A stretch of 64,000 nt of DNA from Prosapia bicincta (lineage: Eukaryota; Arthropoda; Insecta; Hemiptera; Cercopidae): contig JBAIZL010000008.1 in the NCBI GenBank assembly GCA_036971475.1, positions 26,969,982 to 27,033,981 of the forward strand, read 5' to 3'. The translations under genes were made by a program, and so were the position numbers. Of the stretch, positions 27,362 through 37,967 are shown in pieces; positions within the stretch are counted from its first letter, which is position 1, and every line of letters starts with the position of its first letter. A model generated the notes under the pieces. That model searched no databases and had not been told where the DNA came from. It was given only the letters and a program-made list of their open reading frames with translations.

Positions 27362-28563
27362 ATGAGCGATGCACAACTGTACCGGGAAGCACAAAGGCAG
27401 GGAATGAGTTGATTCAAGGGTTTGAGCAATAGAATAATTATATTAGTATATAATATTTAATAATACTTTTATTACTTACTGCACCACTTCAGTGACATGA
27501 AATATTTCTTTAGTATGAGAAGCTCCTGATATTCCCAAAAGATGAATACTGGACAAAATATAATAGCTATCATAGGCAACTTAAATTTTTGTACAAAAGA
27601 TTTGAGGAAATAAAAAAATAAGATCAGTCACAACACCCTCCCTCCATGCCAATTAGAAAACTAATCTTGTTAAAGAAGTATCCAGGAAATATACAACAAA
27701 ACAAGAACTAAAGACAACAGTACAGTCTACATCCTGTACAATGAGAATAGTGTCAGTGATGGATCTAGAGACTAAATCTTGGCTATTGTGTATAGTCAAA
27801 ATTGTTTAGTTTCCATCAACTTATAGGAGAATAGCAAACAAAACTTGATGGTGAAATACCAGTTACAATACCTTGTTCTTAACCAGTTAGTAATCAGGGC
27901 CAAGTTCTTTGATATGGCACTCATGCGTGACCCCTTGCTCAATAAGTAATAGTATTCAAGCTAGTCAAAAGTGAGATACATTTTTAACTGTAACAAGACC
28001 ACAAGATTCCAGTGGTTACCATCTCACAGTGATAGTACTGGTAATTATGAAGGTGATTGGTTACGAAGACTACAGCATCCAATGAAAAGTCAATCTAAAC
28101 AATCTTCTTTACAATAAATTGTAACAACAAACTCAAATAAATAGTATTAACATTGCTGTAAACAAAGCATGGTCAGTAATGATGACACAGCAGTTCTGGA
28201 TCTTCTATGAAGCTTGGCAGTTGTAACATTTTGAATGGTTACGTCTTCTTTCATATGTGAATAAACTACACCAATCCAGCATCTGGGTTTTAAAGAATAC
28301 TCAATAAACCTGGCTCTATTATGAATGGTGACCCTCTGAAGATGTGCAAAGATCTAAAAGATATTAAGATTATAGTGAGCGATGCACAACTGTACTGGGA
28401 GGCACAAAGGTGAATGTACCTTTGGTTCAAGGGTCTGAACAATAAACTAATTACATTAGTAACCCTTTTATTACTTACTGCACCACATGAGATATTTCTT
28501 TAGTCTATGCCAATTTTGCCTTAGTGGGATACTCCCGACACAATTAAAAACTCCCCCTCAATA
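27362..28563 (-). mobile_element. Two direct copies of a roughly 150-bp repeat; possible copia-type LTR remnants
   Basis: Similar blocks lie at 27,362-27,520 and 28,377-28,505: both contain GAGCGATGCACAACTGTAC, GAAGCACAAAGG/GAGGCACAAAGG, TTTTATTACTTACTGCACCA and ATATTTCTTTAGT. On the minus strand TTGAGGGGGAGTTTTT (28,546-28,561) precedes TGTCGGGAGTATCCC, which resembles a copia polypurine tract followed by an LTR start. The sequence to its right, where the element body should lie, shows no reverse transcriptase, so only LTR-like scraps remain. Class is tentative. Confidence 0.35.
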
Positions 28564-29762
28564 GGTATTCTTGTAGTTAATTTCTTTGAATTGATATACC
28601 AGATAGCTTTATTTAAGTCTTACATTTTAACATTTTCATACTTAACATTTAAAAAAAACAAAACAGAGTAGTCAAACACTCTGTAGAAGTGTGGCACACT
28701 TTCTCCTGTGCCAATGTCAGCAGTGTCAAAATAATTTTATAATAATGGTGTAATAACAAATATTTGTGATCAGAATGCCTTAGTAAATATTGGGCAGCAG
28801 TGAATGAGTTAAAAAACTGTTTTGATTTAACTACATATTATTACCTTAAGGTTCACCAAGCAAATGTTGACCATTTCTAACAAAACTACGCTCAACTGTT
28901 CCTTCATTAACTATTGATCCTGTTATTTTATAATACTTCCTAAAAAACCATAGGAAGTATGTTTTACCTAAAGAAAAGAATTATATTTTTGGATATGGAC
29001 TTACTAAAAAAAGCTAAAAGGTTTTTATGTGACTTTATTAGTGTATTCAATTGTTCAAAATTACTATACATATCTGATACCTTTAAGAATATAAATTACA
29101 ATACAGAATTATTAGATTCATAAAGATTGACAATTATAGGCCACTAACTACAATACAGTTTAGTTATGAAAAAATATTTTGTTTTGTTTTAATACACAAA
29201 ATTAGGAAGACTTAATTTCAGTTTGTTTCAAGTCTATTTTAACGTTGCATATGTTTTTATCTTCTTTGTGCCCTTGTACTATAGAAGACTAAGAATGGAA
29301 AGACATACTATTAAGAGTTACAAGATACCTCTATAGGTAACACAGATTTTTTCTTATATTCCACTCTTTACTCCATTTATAAATTTTAAGTAAATATTTA
29401 ATTATGTTTAATACATTATAGAGGCACATATTTAGTGGCCTTCTGGTTTAAAAGAAACTACTATTTCCATTTGACACTAATGAATTATTGTTTTTTTTGT
29501 CATTGGGGAAAATTTTGAATTAGTACTTACATTTAACTAGTACCATTAAAATTAACTGTATATCGTAATTTGTAAAACACAATACCTCAACAAAGAATTT
29601 TGTATTAAATCTAAATATAATTTAAAATTAACAAACTTAATATTTATGTATAAAGATGAATTAATTATAATTTGTTCATTCTCCTATCTATTAAAAAAAA
29701 ATATTAATAAATTTGTATAAGTCTTATAGCAAATTATGTTATTTTCAAATATTTTTTGATTA
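28564..29762. other. Intergenic, nothing recognised
   Basis: AT-rich, no long open frame, no repeat that I could identify. Confidence 0.4.
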
Positions 29763-32060
29763 CAGTAGAACCTCAGTTATCCAAATGTTCAGTAGATTGG
29801 CACCCTCAGTAAACTGGCCTTTTAAATGTTAGTCCTATAAAGCTCTCAAAAAACCGGATTTCCTTAAAAGTTGTTAAGCCATAGAATATAAAGCTGACAT
29901 TACATCATGCAAATTCACAAAAGGTCAAGTCATTCTAATAATACAGTTAATAATAAAATAGGCATGCTGTACACAGTGATGTAATAATTGTAAATGTGTT
30001 GCTATGCAATAGTTTTTCCCTTCACTACCCCCTCATTCTTTGATGTTATATAATGATATTATCAAAGACTAACTATTGGGTGCTGTTGTGTCTTTTAATA
30101 TGTCTACAAAATCTATCAGGGATAATCACTTATAGCAATATTCTATTACCAGACCAAGTTAAATTCTCTCTACAGTAATAACGTGTTAGGTTTTATAAAC
30201 GTCTAGTATTTTGTTTGTCTTACGTACTGTATCTATGTTGTTTGTGCATTATTTGCTGACAGCCTATCAAAAAAATGTCCCCATTAATAAAATGTAAGCA
30301 CAAGACTCTAACTTTAAGTGATAAAGTACAATTTCTTTAAAAAAATGGATTTTGGAACAAAACAGTTATTTTGCGAGAGAATATGAAATTGGTAAAACAA
30401 CTACTATCTGATATTAAACAAAATTTGATTAAAAGTTGAAGATTTTTTAAAACTCACTGCATCTGAGAATGATAAATGGCAGACTTTGAGTATTGTAATT
30501 ACCATTAGTTGAAAAGGCTCGATATCTTGGTTTGTTCAAGAGCATAACAGGACATTCACTCATAAATATTGATATTATTTTGGGAAAACTGTTCAAGCAA
30601 GTGGCGGGTTCAAAAAAACATTATCGAATTCATTTGTTTTTCATGATAGACAAGAAATTGTTACTTAATTTCACAGTTACACTTTTTTTTGTTGCAAAAG
30701 TTACAATTACACTCTATTACATCCGACTCTCACAAACTTGATTGATTGGTAATTGGTAAAGCTAAAAAGAAACAAACTTTCAAAAATACATGTATAAACA
30801 AACTTCTAGTTAAGAAAATGAATCAAATGCAGCATGGATGATGTGTAAGGTCTTTAAAGAATGGGACTATGATTATTTTGTCTTGTTAGACTGTATCTAA
30901 AAGATAGAAATCTGGTTGTAAAAGCTATATAGACAGTATATAATGCTCCCAGGCATCCAAATGATCTCAATTACCTAAAAAATTTAACAAACGATGGGTT
31001 TATTGAAGTTTTATATACCTGCCATCAGATACCACAGCACTTATCCGGCCAATGGGTCACAAAGTTATAGGAATTAAGAAGTTGCATTACAAGAAAACGT
31101 TATTGGTGGGTGCTGTAAGTAAAGACACTAATATTTCAGCCACTTTAGTTATTTTTAATATTGCTCTAACTTAGGATAAACTAACTAAAAGTATGATTAT
31201 TAAACTGTGAAAGCCTCTGTTCTTCCCAATTCCTAAAAATTAATAAAAACTGAGAAATAAATGTGTTGAAAAATGCAGGCAGTAACAACAGAGTCTTTAC
31301 ATGAGAGATGTAAGAACTTCTGTCAACATTTTCTCCAGATCAGAGAGACCGAGTTAGAGGTTGCAGTTTAGAAGAAATATGGCCCTGGCTTACAGAAGAA
31401 GAGGAAGAAAAGCCAGTTTTGTCTTTTCATGATAAAATCATCAATGAAATTTATTTAAATGATGTCAGAAGTAGAGATTTTCCAACCTCAGGCACAATTT
31501 AACATGCAATGTAATAAAGCTCCATCAGCCTTGAGTAGATTAATGGACGAGACATCGACACCAAGGGCTACATTTTCTTAAAGAAATTAGGAAACAAAGT
31601 TTTTGAATCATTAGTTATAAAAAATAGAAAATAATATACCGTAATTAAAAAGCAATAGTAGCCTATATGAATTAAAGTATACACTGTAAAATAGAAAAAA
31701 TTGTTGTGTTGTAATTAGAAAAAATATTTTTAAATTGCTTTTTTTGGTTCCACATAACCTAAATAAGTTGATATATTATAAGTGAGAGAAGGTGTTATAT
31801 AACTATTATTAAAAACTGAAAGCACTGTACATTATTTTTACAATGAGAAAGTACAAGTTTTTAATGAAGTTTTCAATATTTACAAATAAATATTAATTTT
31901 TGTAAATATAGTAGACCTTCTCATATGATAACAAAATATATACCTTTATTCTTATCAATATTACAAATTATATTTCATAAAAGCTAATACATCCAGTGAT
32001 CTTCTTCATTTTTGGTCATCTAGCCTTGATTCCAAACATGCTGGACTACTGAGATTCCGC
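29763..32060 (+). mobile_element. Old Tigger/pogo-type DNA transposon (copy A)
   Basis: The left end reads TA-CAGTAGAACCTCAGTTATC, a typical Tigger terminus. The right end, about 32,010-32,060, reads TTTGGTCATCTAGCCTTG then GCTGGACTACTGAGATTC, a decayed inverted version. A degenerate transposase lies between. Both termini and the body are mutated, so this is an old copy; the exact right boundary is uncertain by a few bases. It lies 3' of the host DENND1-like gene. Confidence 0.75.
30280..31500 (+). pseudogene. Tigger/pogo transposase, heavily decayed
   Basis: Traces in several frames follow the family order: KHKTLTLSDKVQFL (psq-type helix-turn-helix), IGKTTTISDIKQN-like, then a CENP-B-type region, NAPRHPNDL (from the second catalytic Asp block LLxDNAPxHP), IRPMGHKVI (from TALIQPMDQGVI), and a C-terminal EEIWPWLTEEEEEKPVLSF. 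Many stops and frameshifts. A 69-codon open piece at 30,532-30,741 is part of this fossil, not a separate gene. The second Tigger at 34.2-36.7 kb is far better preserved. Confidence 0.7.
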
Positions 32061-32689
32061 TTTACTTTGGTCTACCACTTAACCTACACTATGAGTCAAT
32101 ATTTTACATTTAAATGTCTATTAAGTTATATTCAAAATATATTATATAAAATATACATTACTAATATACATTTTATACAAATTTAATAATATACATTACA
32201 GATAAATTTCTTTTAAAACAAACCAAATATTTTATTCAATATTTATATTTAGTTACCTTGTTTGAGCATCTACATATATACTTTCAACATAATTTTATTA
32301 ATATCTAAAATGAACTAAAACCATGTACCAGAAAACAAAAATTAAAATAATTTCTTACCACTTGACTAGTTCTAACAATACTATAAAAAACAATATAATT
32401 ATTAGCAACAGCACGTTCTAGGAATTATTTAATATTTTAACCACTTTACAAAATTTATAAATATTTACACAATATTTTTAAATATACAATAATAAATTTT
32501 TCAAGGTACATTAATATAGTTTTATAATACAAAAATTGTAAAAATTTAAAATATTGAAATTTCTGTTATATTTTAGTCTTTGGTGTCAACGAAAAAAAAA
32601 TCTGTTGTAGAAATTTTACATACAATAATACATGTTTTCTTAAATTGTACACCGGTATTTTTTTAAACTGAAATTTTACAGGAAATGCA

Positions 32690-32861
32690 AATTAATAAAT
32701 AAAAAATTTATTTATTTTAAAACAATTGAACATAATTTCTACAAAATAAAAACGATCTGCATAACTAAATGAAATTTTTTTTAAATACGTAAAAAATTAC
32801 AAAATTTAGGTTAGGTTGTATGAAACATGGAAAACAGGTATACTTATCGAAAACACACACT

Positions 32862-32943
<82 letters not shown>

Positions 32944-33001
32944 CATAAAATTTTAAATAATATTTTATTCTAAAAATTGAGAACCCTAACTCCAATTTTT
33001 G
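32690..33001 (-). other. Probable 3' UTR of the DENND1-like gene, with (TA)n
   Basis: Downstream of the stop at 33,002. A (TA)n run occupies about 32,865-32,938. The first clear poly(A) signals on the minus strand are overlapping AATAAA copies at about 32,707-32,716. The end of the transcript is inferred. The region 32,061-32,690 is AT-rich with nothing recognised. Confidence 0.4.
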
Positions 33002-33385
33002 TTAATCAAAAGTTGTCCAATTTAATTGTTTGTGCTGGCTAGTTGCTGGTGTTGGTGAAGGTGTTAGAGAAAGGCTAGCAAAGTCTATTGTAGCTCTAGG
33101 AGGAGAAGAATGCACACTTAAACTATTAAAATCCAAACCATATTCCTTTAGCAAATCTAGATCTCTACAAGTTGTGGTTGTAGTTGAAGGGACATTAACT
33201 GGATCATGAGATTGAGACGTAAATGAAGGGGTAAAATATGGATATAAAGGATTTGTTAAGCTTAATCCTCTTGAAAGTTCTGGCCTTTTAATCTTTTCCT
33301 TATCATCATGATTTTTTGATAATAATGGATCAAAATCATTTATACTAGGAACTGAGTCTAACCTTATTAAATCTCGTTCTTCCAC
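33002..33385 (-). CDS. DENND1: DENND1-like (connecdenn) protein, terminal coding exon
   Basis: Terminal exon of 127 codons plus stop, starting at VEERDLIRLDSV after the acceptor TTTTACTTTCAG, in phase 0. It encodes part of the disordered endocytic tail: DLIRLD fits a clathrin box (L-hydrophobic-x-hydrophobic-D/E), FDPLL and NPLYPYF are AP-2-type short motifs, DLDLLKEYGLDF is a second Leu/acidic motif, and the chain ends in LNWTTFD, a WxxF-acidic motif of the kind that binds the AP-2 alpha ear. In DENND1 proteins the DENN domain activates Rab35 and the tail recruits clathrin and AP-2 at the plasma membrane. Identification rests on the upstream exons; the motifs here fit it. It could be another endocytic adaptor if the exon linking were wrong. 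Confidence 0.8.
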   Translation of the reverse strand: MEERDLIRLDSVPSINDFDPLLSKNHDDKEKIKRPELSRGLSLTNPLYPYFTPSFTSQSHDPVNVPSTTTTTCRDLDLLKEYGLDFNSLSVHSSPPRATIDFASLSLTPSPTPATSQHKQLNWTTFD

Positions 33386-34176
33386 CTGAAAGTAAAACAA
33401 TACATTTTATAGAAAATAAATTAATCAATTTGTTAATAACAAATCTACAAAATACATTTTAAAAGGTTGTATAATCTTTTGCAAAATTACAGGTGCTATT
33501 TAGAGCATGTATAAAGCCACAAACGTTTTTGGTTAGGTTTAGGATGTTGAATGTAGTAGTTTATTGTTTAACTCTGTTGCCACGAGGAACACCAGATCCT
33601 ACCTTAGTAGGTGAGGCTAGTCTATAGACCAAGAGGATTAAACATGTCTAATGGAGTAGTAATAAATCATTTATACTAAACTGTTGTATCTTAATTCTAT
33701 TTTTTCATGGCCATATGAGTTTCCAACAAAATATATTTCAAAATAACAAATACGTAATTAACTTTGCCATTTTCTGAGGTGAAAAATTATATAATAAATA
33801 TTTCTATCAGGAACTTCTTGTTATGAAACATGAGTCCTTAACATTTAAAACATTTGTTTCACTTAAGTCTTTGTGTTGTATAACTTTACAAGGTATAAAT
33901 AAACATTATTTTGTAATTGAAAAAACTTTGGGAGGCTTTTGCCAGCATTGTTGATCTTCTAGCACTATCCAGGTGACACTTAAGCTTAAAATAGAGCAAA
34001 CAAAAACATCTGGTGTTAACTTCAGACTGACCACAGGGCATGATTGTCGCAGCAGAATGTAAATATTAGAATCCAACAGATGCACAATATGTGCATACCA
34101 ACATCTATTATGGACAAGGACCACCTTCTGGTCTGCAGTGGACTAGATAAGGAAATACAACAACGAAGGGACTTAC

Positions 34177-34227
34177 CTGGATTGTATTGGGAGGCAAGAT
34201 CTCTAATGGCATAAGCCAAGTACAGTA
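34177..34227 (-). pseudogene. Orphaned 51-nt candidate exon, cut from its acceptor by a Tigger insertion
   Basis: On the minus strand this ends in CAATCCAG followed by a consensus donor GTAAGT (34,171-34,176). Its upstream edge is the TA target site of the Tigger at 34,228-36,660. Past the transposon (36,663 onward) the minus strand reads a pyrimidine-rich tract ending CTCACAG, a good acceptor. Without the transposon, AG would directly join these 51 nt, which are open in phase 0 (YCTWLMPLEILPPNTIQ, 17 codons). That matches the phase 0 ends of the flanking DENND1-like exons. Whether it was ever used is inference; skipping it keeps the frame. Confidence 0.5.
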
Positions 34228-36660
34228 CAGTCTCGCTAATCCGGTCTCCGATGATCCGGACGTCCGGCTAATCCGGACGGCCCAAAATTTTTGTTTAGTT
34301 ATAGTATTTTACAATGCACAATCAGTCTGTCATCCACAAAAATATTTATTTTTATACGTCTATATTTGTTATTTTTCAAAGGGGATTTCCTACTCTAATA
34401 AACAATATAATTTATTCATTAAAATATGAATTTACCATATTATTTGTTTCTTTTGCCTATTAAAGTAGGAAAAACGTCTTTGAAAAAATATATTCACATT
34501 AGATCTCCCAACACTACAACGCACGTGACATCAGAGACATCTTGCGATAAACGAAAGATAAAGGACTGCTGACTAAACGGATAGACAGTCTATCCGTCTG
34601 GCATCAGGTCAGTTGTATTGTTAGACGGATGCCACCTTCACTGCTTCTCGCAAGATTTCTGTTCGGTTGTCATTTAATTCTAGTGCGATATTGATCTGTG
34701 TTTTTTATTTACGTCTCGTTCAGTGTTCAGTGAAAATGGCGACTAAACGTCAGTCAGTGACAGTGACAATGGAATAAAAACTCCAAGCTTTATTTCGTAT
34801 TGATGGAGGTGAATCGCTTACTAAAACTGCAAAAGAGTTAGGCGTGGGAAAACAAACTGTTTCCGACTGGAGAAAAAGCGACAGGAAATTGAAGATTTGT
34901 TTGCAAAAATGGTTAGTAAAGACAGTTTATGCGGCAGAAGCACTTTGAAAAAACCAAAAAATTAAACCTAAGATGATGCTTTGTATGTTTGGTTTTGCCA
35001 ACAACGGAAACAGGGTATTCCATTATCGGGTGTAAATTTGCAAACGATCGCGCTGAAACTGAATGAAAAGTTAAAAGGAGGCCCTAATTTTACTGCCAGT
35101 GTGGGTTGGCTGTCACGGTGGAAGGAACGACACGGCATTCCTTAACTCGGAATAAGTGGTGAAATTTTGTCAGGTGACAGTGATGCCAGTGAAAAATTCA
35201 AAGACAAATTTGGCAAGTTTCTCAGAGATTAAAACTTACAACCTTGTCAAGGTGTTCAATGCTGACGAAACTGGATTAAATTATAAAATGTTCCCAAAAA
35301 AACTTTAGCATCCAAATTAGATTCAGTAGCAGAAGGCCATAAAGTTAAGAAAGAACGTATGAATTTGCTGCCCTGCAGTAATGCTTCTGGCGATCTAAAA
35401 TTTCCACTTTGGTGATAGGGAAATCCGCAAAGCCTAGGGTTTTTCAAATGTAAATTTAAGTGTTCTAGCGGCCCAATACAAGTTCCAAAAATCAGTGTGG
35501 ATGAACTGTCAAATTTTTAAGGACTGAAGTTTTTTGAAAACTTTGTTCCAACAACAGAAAAGTTTTTAAAAGAGAAAAAACTCCCTCGAAAAGCGGTTTT
35601 ACTAATTGATAATGTCCCATGCCACCCAAATGAAGAATTGCATTATGGTGACATTTTTGTTAAATTTCTTCCTCCTAACGTCACGGCTCTCATTCAGCCG
35701 ATGGACCAAGGTGTGATAGAGGATATAAAATGGTGATATAGGAAAAAGTTAATTTTATCGCTTTTGTAACAACAAGAAGCAGATCCAGCTACACAATTTA
35801 TTAAAATTATTAAAAAAGTGACTATAAAGGATGTCACTTATATGGCTGCAGAATCGTGAGAGGAAATTCAACCGTCTACACTCCAAAAGAGCTGGAAAAA
35901 ATTGTGGCCTGAAATGTCAGAGGAAAGTGAAAATACGGACAGCCAACCTAGTAATGACGACGCGGAATTTGTTCAGATTTTTCAACAATTGGAGGGTTGG
36001 GCTGAGTTGAGAAAGACACTGATGTTTCCGAGTGGATTATCAGTGATAATGACATTGGTTATCAAGTGCTCAATCGTCGCGGTGTGTACTGCAAACGCAG
36101 AAAATGACAGCTCGGAAGAGGAAGACTACACAGACGAACCGGTCAGCCCAACTCATGATGGGGCGGCTGCAATGCTGGAGGGGTTGATGACCTACTTTGA
36201 GAAACAAACTGATACGTCTACTGACCTTGAAACGCCTACGAGATCGTACTGTGAAACGACATCATTCATAGTTAAAACAAAAAAAATTACGAACTTTTTT
36301 CACTAAGTTTTTTGAAGTTTATTTTTTTTCAGTTTCATTTTTGTTTGAGTTTTTTGTGCGTTTATACAGTATAGTGTAAATAATTTTATGTGAATACATT
36401 TATTCAACGAGAAAGATGCTTTGATATTTATTCATGTCATACCTTTTTCTGTTACAATTACATAATTTTTTGCTAAATAAGCTATGAAATACTGTACTAT
36501 GAGCTATATTTAGGCCTCAATTTCACTAAAACTACAATTTCAATATGTTTCCCCGCTTAAAACACATATTGTATGCATTTCTTTGGCTTTTTCCGTCTAA
36601 TTCGGACTTTCGTTGATCCGGACAGGGTCCGGTCCCATCAAGTCCGGATTAGTGAGACTG
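34228..36660 (+). mobile_element. Tigger/pogo-type DNA transposon (copy B), full length
   Basis: Terminal inverted repeats of 17 bp with one mismatch: CAGTCTCGCTAATCCGG (34,228-34,244) and the complement of CAGTCTCACTAATCCGG (36,644-36,660), flanked by TA on both sides as expected for this superfamily. Further CCGGAC motifs repeat inside both ends. The 2433-bp body carries one transposase, now broken. It sits in the last known intron of the DENND1-like gene, in opposite orientation to it. The target was the palindrome ACAG-TA-CTGT. Confidence 0.9.
34736..36306 (+). pseudogene. Tigger/pogo (jerky-like) transposase, broken by stops and frameshifts
   Basis: Begins MATKRQSVTVTM, then a stop and KLQALFRIDGGESLTKTAKE with LGVGKQTVSDWR, the psq-type helix-turn-helix. 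Then come CENP-B-like GIPLSGVNLQTIALKLNEKL and SVGWLSRWKERHGIP, the first catalytic Asp block NADETGLNYKMFPKKTL (about 35,260), the second block AVLLIDNVPCHPNEE (about 35,600), and PPNVTALIQPMDQGVIED (about 35,670-35,720). An acidic C-terminal tail ends in an open stretch at 35,902-36,306. Several stops and shifts (near 34,775, 35,140, 35,230 and 35,415) mean no active enzyme. All domains are present in order, so decay is moderate. Confidence 0.85.
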
Positions 36661-37820
36661 TACTGTGAGAACCATTGGAAGAAGTGTAATTGAAAAAAAA
36701 AAACATTTAACTTTTGAAAACTGTCACATTATCAGTGTTTTCATTAATTTATTCAAAAAAGTTTAGCATATCAATAAAATACTAATCTATCACCTCTATG
36801 TGAGGTCCAAATGAGTTTATAACTTATCACCATCCAACAATGATGGAGTCTGTTTAGTCCTATATGTCTGTTGAATCGTTAAAATATTTTATTTCTGGAA
36901 CAGTAAGTTCTCTATAACAACTGATTTGAGATTACTTCAATATCTGAGCCATACATTTACTTCCAGTATGGCGTACAACATGACTATTTTTAAATGTAAT
37001 TTTAAAAAAAAGAAACCAATCAATAAGTTTCGTCTGTCTACATATTGAAGCTATTAGTTTGTATTATTTTACACAAGTATAAATTCAAGGGTACTTGACT
37101 TTTACTCTATATGAGTGAAATTCCAACAAGATGCCTGTAACTAACTGGTGATCTAACCTTTATACAAACAAAAACAAAAATCTATGATACATTTCAAACC
37201 AATTTACATACACAGGGTGAAATTTAAATGAAACATAAACTTGTATCAGCATGTTATGTTTAACAATGAATAACAATATCTAATCAACTCTTGTGCTGAA
37301 GTTATACTAAATTTAAAGACAGATCTGTTTTTTTCAGCAAGCCTTAAGTGTGACACCTTTAAGAGGTTGCATTGAATATGTTATCATATATGGAAAGTAG
37401 GAAATATATAATTTTTTTAAAAAAAGGGAAGCAGTATGAGAAGATAAAAACATTGCAAGAGGGTTTCTTAGGAAACAAAGCAGAAAGCAGTAGGAAACTA
37501 CTTAAAATAAGGGGGCAATGAATATAATAGAATTTATGAAAGAGTTGGATAGGTACATTATATGGGCATATTAAAAAGGATCTGGAACTTAAGAAAAGAT
37601 AGACGTTTTTGAAAAATTATGGCCTTACTGCTATGACCCATAAACGAAGGAAAATAATGGTGGGAATCCATCCAGAAAGAAGTAAAAGATATGGAAGGGT
37701 TCAAACAATGATTCTTGGTAATATATTTGGATATATATTTGGTAGAAATACAGAAAAAGAAAGCATCACAGTAAAAAGTTGCAGAACTCTTGAATTTTGT
37801 AGTCCATTATGTTAATTAAT
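36661..37820. other. DENND1-like intron, no feature
   Basis: AT-rich intronic sequence. A 68-codon open stretch at 37,609-37,815 has no recognisable family pattern and is not called. Confidence 0.4.
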
Positions 37821-37967
37821 CACTTTAACATTAGTTTATGACTATCTGAACTTTAACTTTTGTAAATTTGTAAAAACTTACTGAGACAGAACGTTTTCGA
37901 TCCCTATGTGGCGATCTTCATCAGTGTTTTCTTAAAGTTCAGATAGTCATAGACTAATGTTAAAGTG
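37821..37967 (-). mobile_element. PLE-type foldback with a near-canonical hammerhead-like core
   Basis: 35-bp arms (37,821-37,855 and 37,933-37,967; two mismatches or fewer) enclose about 77 bp. On the minus strand the loop reads CTGATGA (37,924-37,918), A, GATC, ten bases, GATC, GAAA (37,898-37,895), then ACGTTCT and GTC (37,887-37,885). CUGAUGA, stem II, GAAA and GUC are the landmarks of a type I hammerhead ribozyme, a motif known from the terminal repeats of Penelope-like elements. One extra A lies before stem II and one after GAAA, so activity is doubtful. Confidence 0.6.

Noticed and set aside
37609..37815. 68-codon plus-strand open frame
   Set aside because: No family pattern, antisense to the host gene within an intron, ends at the PLE foldback border.
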